IMG/VR virus record: IMGVR_UViG_3300048672_000452
Span: 1-31,868 of that record
DNA from: a virus
Length of the DNA: 31,868 bases
Reading direction: 5' to 3' (one strand)
Part shown: piece by piece, positions 13,100 to 21,198 of the stretch
Layout: each line of letters opens with the position of its first letter
Position numbering within the stretch: the stretch's first letter is position 1
Made by a program: the position numbers and the translations under genes
Notes under the pieces: model-generated
The model's database searches: none
The model's input: the letters and a program-made list of their open reading frames with translations, nothing else
Told to the model about the DNA's origin: nothing

Positions 13100-14083
13100 A
13101 TGAAACTTAAACGAATGATTGGGGCCGGAAGGCTTTCCGATATGTGGGCCGCAGACAGGATGTACTTTGTCGATGGCGACAACGGAAATGTCAGTAACAC
13201 TGGCCTTGGGTATCCTGAGTATGCGCTTACATTGCCCTCTGCGGCGGTGAATGCGGCAAACTCAGCGGGATACAGGGATGCGGTGATTTACATCCGTCCT
13301 CGTTCAACCGCAACGGGGAACCAGACCTATTACATCGACAACATCACGATTCCTATTGGCCTTGCGGGGCTTTCCATGATTGGTGCGGGTAGCAACCCGA
13401 AACGCCCGTACATGGGGGTTGACATCAAGGCATCCGCTTCCACTTCTCATGTGGTCAATGTGAAGGCTCCTCATGTGACATTGGAAGGGATGCGTCTTGC
13501 CGGTACAGGACAGAATGCAACCGATGCAGTGGCGATTGTGAATGCCTACAACTATGGCAATAGTTCCGGCGCACCCTATGGCCTGACTATCCGTGGTTGC
13601 CGTCTGGACAATGCGAAAACAGGTGGGGCTGTTCGTATGGACAGTCCTGTTGGAGTTCTTATTGAGGACTGTAGTTTCCATGACAACGTCAAGGGAATTT
13701 ACTCTACTTTGTCGGAAATGTCCGGTGCTTCATTCGGTCCGAGGGTCGAGAACTGCGACTTCGGCGGTGCGGTGGCAACGAGAGGCGTTGATATTTATGT
13801 CTCTCAGGGCGGCTTGGGAAATACCACCGGTGCAGACAGTTGGTTGATTGTCCGCTGCAACTTCCTTGATGGACTTCCCAATGGTGGGGATAACAGGTTC
13901 ATCAAGATTGCCAATGGAGACATGGGGCATATTGCCTTCTGTTCGTTCCCTGTTGATCCTGGTGCGAACATGATCGACACCTTTGGGGCGGCGGGTAGCC
14001 AGTGCATCCTTCCGACCACATGGACTATGGCGGGTTGCTACGGGTCCAGCGACGCTGATCCGATTCACCCGATTCTTGCGTAG
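13100..14083 (+). CDS. Right-handed beta-helix protein next to the capsid gene
   Basis: The product has 327 residues, with a GGGGG binding site. The sequence shows repeated short strands and Asn/Asp/Cys turns typical of a pectate-lyase-type beta helix: HVVNVKAPHVTLEGMRLAG, APYGLTIRGCRLDNA, GVLIEDCSFHDNVKG, GPRVENCDFGGA, WLIVRCNFLDGL, MGHIAFCSFPVD. The Cys residues recur at each coil and probably stack. Beta helices usually serve as tailspikes or polysaccharide-binding or -cleaving domains. Here the gene directly follows the major capsid gene and lacks a recognisable virion-attachment domain, so a capsid-surface decoration protein is as likely. No catalytic residues can be assigned. Confidence 0.7.
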   Translation: MKLKRMIGAGRLSDMWAADRMYFVDGDNGNVSNTGLGYPEYALTLPSAAVNAANSAGYRDAVIYIRPRSTATGNQTYYIDNITIPIGLAGLSMIGAGSNPKRPYMGVDIKASASTSHVVNVKAPHVTLEGMRLAGTGQNATDAVAIVNAYNYGNSSGAPYGLTIRGCRLDNAKTGGAVRMDSPVGVLIEDCSFHDNVKGIYSTLSEMSGASFGPRVENCDFGGAVATRGVDIYVSQGGLGNTTGADSWLIVRCNFLDGLPNGGDNRFIKIANGDMGHIAFCSFPVDPGANMIDTFGAAGSQCILPTTWTMAGCYGSSDADPIHPILA

Positions 14084-14096
14084 ATTCATATTGGGG

Positions 14097-14119
14097 GGGG
14101 CCGTCTGGCAAACGGCTCC
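14097..14119 (+). terminator. Hairpin after the beta-helix gene
   Basis: GGGGCCGT (14097-14104) pairs with ACGGCTCC (14112-14119, one G-U) around a 7-base loop, followed by a pyrimidine-rich but not T-only tail. It probably attenuates transcription ahead of the enzyme cassette. Confidence 0.45.
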
Positions 14120-14140
14120 TTCCTCATGATAGGAGGATTT

Positions 14141-14296
14141 ATGCCGGAGTACAAATGTGATATTTGTAAGGACACGGGGAAGATCCCTCAGTTTGTGGGT
14201 GGAGAAGACGATACTCCATCAGTAAGGGTTGAAGACAGGGATTGTGAGTGTCAAATAAATGATGTTACTCCTAAAAAGGTGAAGAAAAGCAAATGA
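14141..14296 (+). CDS. 51-residue Cys-rich small protein
   Basis: The ATG at 14141 has a consensus AGGAGG site. The product begins MPEYKCDICKDTGKI and later has DRDCECQIN, giving two Cys pairs (6/9 and 35/37) that could hold zinc. The tail is Lys-rich (PKKVKKSK). Its TGA overlaps the ATG of the next gene (ATGA). No family was recognised. Confidence 0.65.
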   Translation: MPEYKCDICKDTGKIPQFVGGEDDTPSVRVEDRDCECQINDVTPKKVKKSK

Positions 14297-14487
14297 CCAT
14301 TCAAATCATTATAAAAGGCGAAAATAAGTTCAAGGGGAAAACAATCTCCGAATTTCAGGATAACCTTACCAGTTGCGGATACCCCTCTGAAATGGGGGAC
14401 AGAGAACGTGATAAGGTGAGGTGGTACGAGAAAAAGCAAGGGAGACGGGTAAGAAAGGAAGAGTTAAAAAAACTCGATGAAATGTAG
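14293..14487 (+). CDS. Small basic hypothetical protein
   Basis: The product has 64 residues; the ATG overlaps the previous stop. The N-terminus is a short beta strand (MTIQIIIKGENKFKG). The C-terminal half is highly charged and helical (KKQGRRVRKEELKKLDE), suggesting nucleic-acid or protein contact. No family was recognised. It leads into the enzyme cassette with a 19-base gap and is presumably co-transcribed with it. Confidence 0.6.
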   Translation: MTIQIIIKGENKFKGKTISEFQDNLTSCGYPSEMGDRERDKVRWYEKKQGRRVRKEELKKLDEM

Positions 14488-14506
14488 ATTCATTCAGGAG
14501 GGATGA

Positions 14507-15178
14507 ATGAAGAAAACATTGTTCACGTTGTCAGTTGACAACTATGCACCGGAAATAACAGCGATCACGTTTCCGATGCTCAAGAGGTATGCGGATAAGA
14601 TTGGTGCAGAGTTCTTTGTCATAAAGGAAAGAAGGTATCCCGACTTTCCCCCTGTATATGAAAAGTTGCAGATTTACGACCTTGGCAAAGAGAACGATTG
14701 GAACATCTTCGTTGATGCCGACACGATGCTGAGAGTGGACCTTCCCGATGTGACCGCCCTCGTTCCAAAGGACACGGTGTTGTTCCACGGGAAAGACTTC
14801 GCTTCTTCACGATGGAAGTATGACGGGTATTTCATGCGGGATGGAAGGCACATAGGGGCTTGCAACTGGTTTGCGGTGGCAAGTAACTGGTGCTTGGATT
14901 TATGGCATCCCCTAGATATCCCACTAAGTAATGCGGTTGAAAACATCACTCTCGTACCGGCAGAAGAGAAAACGGTGGTCACCAACGACCATTTGATTGA
15001 TGACTACACGCTCTCTAGGAATATAGCACGGTACGGGTTAAAGCATCAGACGATTGAAAGCATTATGGCGAGTTACAACTTGAGAAGTGCTGATTACCTG
15101 TGGCATGACTACTTAATCAGCGTAGACGAAAAGGTGCAGTGGATGTTGAAAATAAAGAAGGCGTGGGGGTTGAAATGA
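14507..15178 (+). CDS. GT-A type glycosyltransferase
   Basis: The product has 223 residues, with a GGAGGG binding site. The N-terminal TLFTLSVDNYAPEITAITFP and the DxD motif at 70-72 (NIFVDADTMLRVD) are hallmarks of GT-A fold, nucleotide-sugar-dependent glycosyltransferases. The Asp pair binds the metal that holds the sugar nucleotide. TNDHLIDDYTLSRNIARYG (about 158-176) gives the acidic region expected near the acceptor site. The length is compact, one domain. There is no signal peptide or membrane segment, so it acts in the cytoplasm. The target is unknown: virion protein, DNA base or host sugar. It is first in a tightly packed four-enzyme cassette; its TGA overlaps the next ATG. Confidence 0.8.
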   Translation: MKKTLFTLSVDNYAPEITAITFPMLKRYADKIGAEFFVIKERRYPDFPPVYEKLQIYDLGKENDWNIFVDADTMLRVDLPDVTALVPKDTVLFHGKDFASSRWKYDGYFMRDGRHIGACNWFAVASNWCLDLWHPLDIPLSNAVENITLVPAEEKTVVTNDHLIDDYTLSRNIARYGLKHQTIESIMASYNLRSADYLWHDYLISVDEKVQWMLKIKKAWGLK

Positions 15179-16065
15179 GACCTCTACGAGATTGCGACAC
15201 GTTGCAGATTGAAATTACCAACGTCTGCCAAAACCAGTGTTCAAACTGCACAAGGTTGATTGGTCATCATCCAAATCCCTATTTCATGGGAATGGAAGAT
15301 GTTCAGAGGGCGGTGAACTCTCTGGTGGATTTTCCACGGATGACGGGAATAATGGGCGGTGAGCCTCTCTTGCATCCAGATTTTATTGAGATATGCGAGT
15401 ACCTTCACAGCAAGATTCCCCCCATCCGGTGCGGATTGTGGACATCATTTCCAGAGGGGAAGGAACATTACCGGGAGATCATCGTCAAGACATTCGGACA
15501 TATCTTCTTGAACGACCACACAAGGGATGACGTTCAGCACTGCCCGGTTCTAGTTTCGGCAGAGGAAGTGTGGAAGCAAGACACATACCATATGTGGTAC
15601 TTGATCGAACATTGCTGGGTACAGGAAGGATGGAGCGCATCAATCAATCCCAAGGGTGCGTTCTTCTGTGAGGTGGCGGGGGCATTGTCGATGTTGTTGG
15701 GGGAAAATGAAGCATGGCCCGTCGAGCCGGGGTGGTGGAAGAGGACACCGAAAGATTTTGTGAAGCAGATGGAAACCTACTGCCCTAGATGCGGATGTGC
15801 GATGCCCTTGGGTTCAAGGAAAAGTACGGATGGGGTAGACGATATATCACCGTGTATGCTGGAACGGATAAAGGAGATCTCTCCGAAAGTGAAGCATGGA
15901 AAGTATGAGATCCATAACTTGAAACTGAATTTGAATCAGGAACCGATGGCGACTTACAAGGATGAGCAGTACAGGAAGGAAATAGCGGCAAGGTACGGTA
16001 TGTTTTTAATGAATAACACAGTAGGATTCCAGACCCCATATCTTAAAAAAGACTGGAAACAGTGA
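15175..16065 (+). CDS. Radical SAM enzyme
   Basis: The product has 296 residues from the ATG at 15175 (GGGGG site; ATGA overlap with the glycosyltransferase stop). Residues 18-25 (CQNQCSNC) are the C-x3-C-x2-C iron-sulfur motif that, with S-adenosylmethionine, makes the radical. GGEP (61-64) binds the methionine amino group. C-terminal Cys at 165, 203, 206, 208 and 227 (FFCEV, YCPRCGC) could hold an auxiliary cluster, as in SPASM-type enzymes that modify peptides or sugars. The substrate is unknown. Similar genes occur in uncultured phage contigs in my recollection. It acts in the cytoplasm of the infected cell and needs host iron-sulfur supply. Confidence 0.85.
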   Translation: MRPLRDCDTLQIEITNVCQNQCSNCTRLIGHHPNPYFMGMEDVQRAVNSLVDFPRMTGIMGGEPLLHPDFIEICEYLHSKIPPIRCGLWTSFPEGKEHYREIIVKTFGHIFLNDHTRDDVQHCPVLVSAEEVWKQDTYHMWYLIEHCWVQEGWSASINPKGAFFCEVAGALSMLLGENEAWPVEPGWWKRTPKDFVKQMETYCPRCGCAMPLGSRKSTDGVDDISPCMLERIKEISPKVKHGKYEIHNLKLNLNQEPMATYKDEQYRKEIAARYGMFLMNNTVGFQTPYLKKDWKQ

Positions 16066-16620
16066 ATGGGTAAACTTGGTGGTCATTGCAACATGACGAA
16101 CATGGATAAGGGTTCTCTTGATTACATTGTTCGTAATTTGGGAATCAAAACAATGGTTGATGTGGGATGTGGCCCGGGTGGGATGGTGACTCTGGCAAAG
16201 GAAATGGGTGTTGATGCGGTTGGGATTGATGGAGATCCCACGGTAATTTCTGATATCAGGCACGACTTTGAAAATGGTCCTTTTGTAATCGAACCGAAAG
16301 ACCTTGCGTGGTCGGTGGAGTTTCTGGAACACATTGAGGAGCAGTATCTTGATAATGTGTTCAGTGTTTTCGGGAACTGTAAATATGTGTTCTGCACTCA
16401 CAATCCCAAACCCGGACCGTGGCATTCCAACTGTAAGCCAAATGAGTATTGGGTAAAGGAATTTACAAAGAGAGGGTTTAAGTACGCACCACTGACAACA
16501 CAGGGGATTAAAGAACATAGCACAATGGTAAGGGAATTTGTTCAAAACACGGGGATGTTTTTTATAAATGAAAATTACGATAATCGGCAAGGGAACGGGG
16601 TGGGAACTAGCCCCTCTTAG
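16066..16620 (+). CDS. Class I SAM-dependent methyltransferase
   Basis: The product has 184 residues; the ATG follows the radical SAM stop with no gap. Residues 31-39 (VDVGCGPGG) are methyltransferase motif I, followed by AVGIDGD (51-57, the acidic residue that binds the ribose). WSVEFLEHI (82-90) is motif IV in the style of small-molecule or sugar O-methyltransferases. There is no DNA-methylase catalytic motif (DPPY or PC), so DNA modification is unlikely. It may cap or decorate a sugar added by the glycosyltransferase two genes upstream. Its last 53 bases overlap the next gene. Confidence 0.8.
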   Translation: MGKLGGHCNMTNMDKGSLDYIVRNLGIKTMVDVGCGPGGMVTLAKEMGVDAVGIDGDPTVISDIRHDFENGPFVIEPKDLAWSVEFLEHIEEQYLDNVFSVFGNCKYVFCTHNPKPGPWHSNCKPNEYWVKEFTKRGFKYAPLTTQGIKEHSTMVREFVQNTGMFFINENYDNRQGNGVGTSPS

Positions 16621-17083
16621 CGGAGAGACACTAGGCATAACCCAACTGATTCTCAGGAGGCTTGTAGCAAGGGTAATCGACATGAACGATTATTCCTTGT
16701 GGGGAGAAGCGGAATTGGCAGAGGCTATAAAGGCCAGGAAGGTAGCGAATGATTTAAGTATCCCTTACATTGATCGTGAAAATTACCCGCTTCAAAAGAT
16801 CATTAAAAAGTTTGGGACGGATTACTTTTCTAGCACGGCTGATTATGCGATTGCTCTCTGCATTGACGAAGGATACACCGAAATTGACCTGTATGGGGTT
16901 AATATGAGCGACTCCGGTGAATATGCCTATCAGAAGCCAGGGGTTGATTTTTGGTGCGGCATGGCAATGGGGAGGGGAATTAAGGTCAATGTTTTTGGGA
17001 GGGAGTCACGCATTATGAAGACCCGTGACAATAAACTTTATGGATATGGAATACCACAGGGGGGATTATGCGAAAGAAGATAA
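16568..17083 (+). CDS. Rossmann-like protein of the enzyme cassette (DUF115/MptE-like)
   Basis: The product has 171 residues. The start at 16568 lies inside the methyltransferase gene and has a poor binding site, but the first residues (MKITIIGKGTGWELAP) are a normal beta strand and glycine loop (GKGTG) of a Rossmann-type fold, so a later start would remove the fold. The C-terminal part (IDLYGVNMSDSGEYAYQKPG, then GMAMGRGIKVNVFGRES, then YGYG) follows a pattern I recall from phage proteins distantly like DUF115/MptE-type enzymes, some of which handle nucleotide-sugars or pterins. Catalytic residues cannot be named. It probably works with the three enzymes before it. Confidence 0.55.
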   Translation: MKITIIGKGTGWELAPLSGETLGITQLILRRLVARVIDMNDYSLWGEAELAEAIKARKVANDLSIPYIDRENYPLQKIIKKFGTDYFSSTADYAIALCIDEGYTEIDLYGVNMSDSGEYAYQKPGVDFWCGMAMGRGIKVNVFGRESRIMKTRDNKLYGYGIPQGGLCERR

Positions 17084-17559
17084 AGGGTCCGAAGGTGTAC
17101 GCCTCTGAATCCGTCCTTCGGGAAAAGAAGGAAGAAGTAAAAGAACTTGAATCCATGCTCCAGGGCGGTCAGGTTGACCGTGGGGTGAGCTTCAGGAATG
17201 ACAAGATTCAGGAACCGGAGTTGATTAAGCACCAAATCGCCAAAGCGAAAAGGTTCATTGAATCAAACACACCTAAGAAGTTGAAGGGTGAGGAAGCGAA
17301 CAGGGCCTATAAACGGGCGAAGGAACTCGCCGCGGAATTGAAGGAAGCCATGCCTACTCAGAAGTTGTTCTCACAGAGGTATCCTAAGAGTTCCGACAGG
17401 GCATCAAGGGCAACGGATTTTGAGTCGGCGGTGCGACAACAGATGGAATTTCAGCAGAAGATGGGATCGAAAGCGATTGAATATAGATCGCTTATGGCAC
17501 GGCTAGACCCCTCTAATCCGATGGTGCGAAACATTGAGGCATTGAGAAGGGCAAGATAA
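17068..17559 (+). CDS. Helical charged protein before the head-tail adaptor
   Basis: The product has 163 residues. GGGGGG precedes the ATG at 17068, which overlaps the previous gene by 16 bases. It is almost wholly helical and charged, with coiled-coil character at about 14-30 (ESVLREKKEEVKELESML) and 75-100 (KGEEANRAYKRAKELAAELK). There are no Cys or catalytic motifs. It sits between the enzyme cassette and the adaptor and is coupled to the latter (TAATG). A role in neck assembly or as an internal head protein is possible. No family was recognised. Confidence 0.65.
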   Translation: MRKKIKGPKVYASESVLREKKEEVKELESMLQGGQVDRGVSFRNDKIQEPELIKHQIAKAKRFIESNTPKKLKGEEANRAYKRAKELAAELKEAMPTQKLFSQRYPKSSDRASRATDFESAVRQQMEFQQKMGSKAIEYRSLMARLDPSNPMVRNIEALRRAR

Positions 17560-18431
17560 TGTCCACGACAACGATTGAGCAAAACGTGATTTACGGGCTT
17601 GGTGAGGGAGCGCAGGTATCAGACTCCACAATGCTCTCCTACGCTCTCCGGTGGGCCAATGCGTCTTACCGGGAGATGTATCTCCGCTATCGGTTTAAGA
17701 CGCTCAGAACAAAGTCCATCTTCAGGACAACGGCGGGGCAACAGACCTATCAAGCCCCATCAGACTTTTCAGGATTTCTTACATTAAAGGATGAAAGCAA
17801 TGACCAAATCATATCTCAGATTACGCCAGAAGAAATGCAAAGGAAAATCCAAGAAACAAAAGTAACCGATGAATCCGTGACGGTGGTTTCGGGAACGGCG
17901 GTTGACTTGGATCATGGTGGAATCCAGCAGTATTCAGAAACGGTGACAAACGTGGCGGGAACAACCACTTATGTTCGGGATACAGATTACACGATGGACT
18001 ATGTGGCGGGAACGATAACGATGCTAGGTACTGGCTCGATGACAACGGCAACAGCGCATTACATCGACTACCTCTATATTGAGGATGACATGCCGACGCA
18101 TTTCTGTATTGAATTTGACATCAATACAAACCAGTATCTTTTCCGACTCTACCCGACACCGGACGCAACGTACATCGGGTCAATGGTCTATTCGGCGTAT
18201 CCTTCGGCACTGTCGGGTTCCGTGAATCCCATGTGGGACCAGTTTGAGTTTTGTCTTGAGCGTGGGGGGATCTATTATGGTGCGCTTGAGATAGTGGCAG
18301 ACCCGCAGAAGAGGGTTGAGTACAGGGCAAACTACGAAACGGCGTTACAGGCATTGATTCAGTTGGATTTGGAACTGATCCCCAAGCGGAACACGATACC
18401 AATTATTATGCGGAAATCGGACTATAAATAA
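17559..18431 (+). CDS. Putative head-tail adaptor
   Basis: The product has 290 residues; its ATG overlaps the previous stop (TAATG). Adaptors form the ring beneath the portal. The N-terminus (QNVIYGLGEGAQVSDSTMLS, then RWANASYREMYLRYRFKTLR) is the helical pattern common to adaptor proteins of short-tailed phages, followed by FRTTAGQQTYQAPSDFSGFL, a segment frequent in that group. The middle inserts a beta domain (TAVDLDHGG, then TDYTMDYVAGTITML). The C-terminus returns to helix (FEFCLERGGIYYGALEIVAD). Its place before the nozzle gene is as expected. Identified by eye. Confidence 0.7.
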   Translation: MSTTTIEQNVIYGLGEGAQVSDSTMLSYALRWANASYREMYLRYRFKTLRTKSIFRTTAGQQTYQAPSDFSGFLTLKDESNDQIISQITPEEMQRKIQETKVTDESVTVVSGTAVDLDHGGIQQYSETVTNVAGTTTYVRDTDYTMDYVAGTITMLGTGSMTTATAHYIDYLYIEDDMPTHFCIEFDINTNQYLFRLYPTPDATYIGSMVYSAYPSALSGSVNPMWDQFEFCLERGGIYYGALEIVADPQKRVEYRANYETALQALIQLDLELIPKRNTIPIIMRKSDYK

Positions 18432-19966
18432 TGCCACAGCTAACTTACGGAATAGGCGCATACGGAGTTGATTACAGTGTTCCCCCACCAACACTTCCCC
18501 CTGGGTTTCTGGCAGACGCGGCGAATTGTGTTGTTACTGAATCCGGTTTGATTACCGGAAGGGGTGGGACGCTTAAACTCAACAATGCCGCCGTCGATTA
18601 TGGAAATTCCCGAATGACTGGACTATTTGAGTATCGTTCCGGTTCTACATTGAAAAAGGTTTGTTCTTATAAGACATTCCTTGCTTATTATGACGTTACG
18701 ACAAATGACTTCATTAACTTCGTAACCGGATTGACAAACGACAAGATGACTCAATGGGTCAACTTTGCGGGTAAGGCAATCTGTGTGAATGAGGGCGCTG
18801 ATCATCCCCAATACTTTGATGGTACTTCGGCGGGTGGGGATCTGGCGGGTAGCCCTCCGCATGGTCTGACGATAGCGGAATGGTCTTCACGGGTTTGGTT
18901 GGGCGGTGATTCAACCAACGTGGCGTTGCTGAGTGGTTCGGTTATCAAAGATCCTACGGATTGGACAACCTCTACGACTTCGGTGGGAAGGGTTCAGCAG
19001 TATGTTGGGGATGTGAACGATCCTATCACGGCTCTTATGGGATTCTTCGATTGGCTCTTAATTGGTAAGCGGAACCAGCTTTACAAGATGAACGGAGATC
19101 CCCCGACAGACTCAAGCAAGCTGAACATCTATCCGGTCTATGACCGTAGCGGGGATTCGGTGGGATTCACTTCTCCGTGGGCGGTGACTCAGGTTGGGAA
19201 CGACTGCATCTTCTTGGATGGATTCGACATCAAGAGACTGTCTGGGATTCAGGAATACGGTGATGTTGAGAGTGCGTCGGTGATCCCGCACTTCCGTGAT
19301 TACCTGAAAGACATAGCGGACCCCGACTATCTGAAATATACCAAGTTCTTCCACTACAAGAAGAAGCACAGGATCTGGGTGAGTATTCCTACGAGCGCAA
19401 CGACACGATACGTCTTTGCGATGGATTACCGGACGTTCAAGGAAACGGGAAGATACGCAATATTCCCCATGAGTGGGATGAATATTACCGACTTCGCCGG
19501 CGTTCAGAACGGTTCTGTTGACGATATGTATGCCGCATTCCAAGACGGTATTGCACGAAAGCTGGACTGCGATACAAACGACGATTCGGGGGTAGCGATT
19601 CCACGGCACTATGTCCAAGTGATTTCAGGCGTTGGGGAAGTAAAGACGGGTAACGAATACCGCAAGCAGTTTCACAAACTCAATACCTACATCAATCCTA
19701 CCGAATCCACACTGACAATGACACCTTCATACGCCGTGGATTTGATGGATGATGAGCAGATACGGACAGGAACGTACACTTCTCTAAGTTCCGAAACGGT
19801 ATCGTCATGGACGGGAACAGGGGTTAAACGCAAGGACATCCGGTTATTCGGGATCTCTGGTAAGTCCCTTGCTTTGAAGTGGACTCATAATGCGGTTGCT
19901 GAGAACTTCGTCATGCAGCCTAGTTCGGTGGATTACGAATTTAAGCAGAAGGTCGATATAGTTTAG
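18431..19966 (+). CDS. Tail nozzle / stabilisation protein
   Basis: The product has 511 residues; its ATG overlaps the adaptor stop. It begins PPPTLPPGFLADAANCVVTE and SGLITGRGGTLKLN, a start I recognise from tail hub and nozzle proteins of podoviruses (P22 gp10-type and related), which form a beta-propeller ring below the adaptor. Repeated strands with W/Y-G-G motifs (WSSRVWLGGDS, FFDWLLIGKRNQLYKMNGD, GNDCIFLDGFDIKRLSG, FHYKKKHRIWVSIPT) fit propeller blades. The C-terminal 110 residues form a separate beta domain. No catalytic motif. The identity is likely but rests on pattern and gene order. Confidence 0.75.
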   Translation: MPQLTYGIGAYGVDYSVPPPTLPPGFLADAANCVVTESGLITGRGGTLKLNNAAVDYGNSRMTGLFEYRSGSTLKKVCSYKTFLAYYDVTTNDFINFVTGLTNDKMTQWVNFAGKAICVNEGADHPQYFDGTSAGGDLAGSPPHGLTIAEWSSRVWLGGDSTNVALLSGSVIKDPTDWTTSTTSVGRVQQYVGDVNDPITALMGFFDWLLIGKRNQLYKMNGDPPTDSSKLNIYPVYDRSGDSVGFTSPWAVTQVGNDCIFLDGFDIKRLSGIQEYGDVESASVIPHFRDYLKDIADPDYLKYTKFFHYKKKHRIWVSIPTSATTRYVFAMDYRTFKETGRYAIFPMSGMNITDFAGVQNGSVDDMYAAFQDGIARKLDCDTNDDSGVAIPRHYVQVISGVGEVKTGNEYRKQFHKLNTYINPTESTLTMTPSYAVDLMDDEQIRTGTYTSLSSETVSSWTGTGVKRKDIRLFGISGKSLALKWTHNAVAENFVMQPSSVDYEFKQKVDIV

Positions 19967-19976
19967 GGGGTAAGAG

Positions 19977-21185
19977 ATGCCTACATTTTATGATGCCGCA
20001 ACGCCTTCGCAGCAAAGGGTTATAAGGGATCTTGCGGGTGGGACGTACAATGCGGATGAAACTGATTATTTGTCCGACTTGAGTATGGGATGGACTTCGG
20101 GGAAGTATTCTTTTGAAGATTTGACAAATTCCTATGGCATCCTTGCGAAGCAATATAAACCACCAGCTCCTGCACCAACACCTACTCCCACGCCCGACCC
20201 GGAACCCGGAGGTGGAGAAGAAGGCGGAGGGGAATGGGAAAGCGGATACGAAAACACCTATACAAACCCTCTTAGCGCAGAAATTTACGGACTAGCCAAA
20301 GAACAAATCGCCTATGCTTCACGGCGATTGGGTGAGATTGAGAAAGCCCGTAAACTGGCAAACATGGCTGGTACGTTGACCTCCGATGAAAAAGCCATGT
20401 TCGATGAGATGGAAACATCTGCTGTCGCTAATCTCAAGAGCCAAGTCAATACCCAGACACAAGAGGTATGGAACACCGCACTGGCAGACCTTGTGAACCG
20501 TGGGGTGCTTCAGGGGACGGTGGGTGAGAAGATACTGGGTGAAATAGGCGGTCGCTCAAACGTAGCGATTGCGGAAGGCGTGAACACCATCCGTGGTCAG
20601 AAGAACTCCCAGATGCTTTCCATGATTGAGGGAAACAAGAACCGTGCGCTGACAGAACAGCAGATGCTTACCAACGAATCTATGGGACTCTTAGGAATGG
20701 GTTCTGGATACAGTAATATGCTTTCAACTGAGAACATTTCCGCAGAGAACAGGGCATTGCAAGCGGCACTAGGGGAGCTCAGTGCAAAAGTGCAGTATGC
20801 GGGTATCTCTTCCAACGAGGCGATTGCAGCGGCGAATAGGGAACTGACAAAAAGCATCGCTGAGTTAAATGACGCAACCTCAAGATGGCAGACTACACAG
20901 AGTTACAATCTTGGTATGTCCGGCTTGAGTAACAGTTGGAACATTGCCAACCTTGACGCAGCGACTAGACTTGCGTTGGGTAGTCAATCGGCGAGTGCTT
21001 CTAATACGGCAAGCAAGTACGGATTATATGGGAATTTGGCAGTTGCGGCGGCTGGGTTAACAACGAAATACGGCTCTGATTGGTGGAAGTATCTTTCCAC
21101 ACCCAGTAGCGGATCAAGCACATTTTCTAGTTCCATATCAGACCCTAACAGTTCTCTTAACCAATGGAATAATTTAGGATATTAA
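19977..21185 (+). CDS. Putative ejection (internal virion) protein 1
   Basis: The product has 402 residues. It would be packed in the virion and ejected with the DNA. Residues 60-85 are a Pro/Thr then Gly/Glu-rich linker (PPAPAPTPTPTPDPEPGGG). Residues 95-320 are long helices with Ala, Gln and Asn. The C-terminus holds a glycine-hydrophobic stretch (LYGNLAVAAAGLTTKYGSDW) that may insert in membrane, and then a Ser-rich tail. This design, and the place after the nozzle and before two other large helical proteins, fits P22 gp7/gp16/gp20-type ejection proteins. Sequence-level homology was not checked. Confidence 0.6.
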   Translation: MPTFYDAATPSQQRVIRDLAGGTYNADETDYLSDLSMGWTSGKYSFEDLTNSYGILAKQYKPPAPAPTPTPTPDPEPGGGEEGGGEWESGYENTYTNPLSAEIYGLAKEQIAYASRRLGEIEKARKLANMAGTLTSDEKAMFDEMETSAVANLKSQVNTQTQEVWNTALADLVNRGVLQGTVGEKILGEIGGRSNVAIAEGVNTIRGQKNSQMLSMIEGNKNRALTEQQMLTNESMGLLGMGSGYSNMLSTENISAENRALQAALGELSAKVQYAGISSNEAIAAANRELTKSIAELNDATSRWQTTQSYNLGMSGLSNSWNIANLDAATRLALGSQSASASNTASKYGLYGNLAVAAAGLTTKYGSDWWKYLSTPSSGSSTFSSSISDPNSSLNQWNNLGY

Positions 21186-21198
21186 CGAGGTAACGAAC

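Noticed and set aside
16066-16620. Methyltransferase as a DNA methylase for restriction evasion
   Set aside because: It lacks the DPPY, NPPF or Pro-Cys catalytic motifs and a target-recognition domain.
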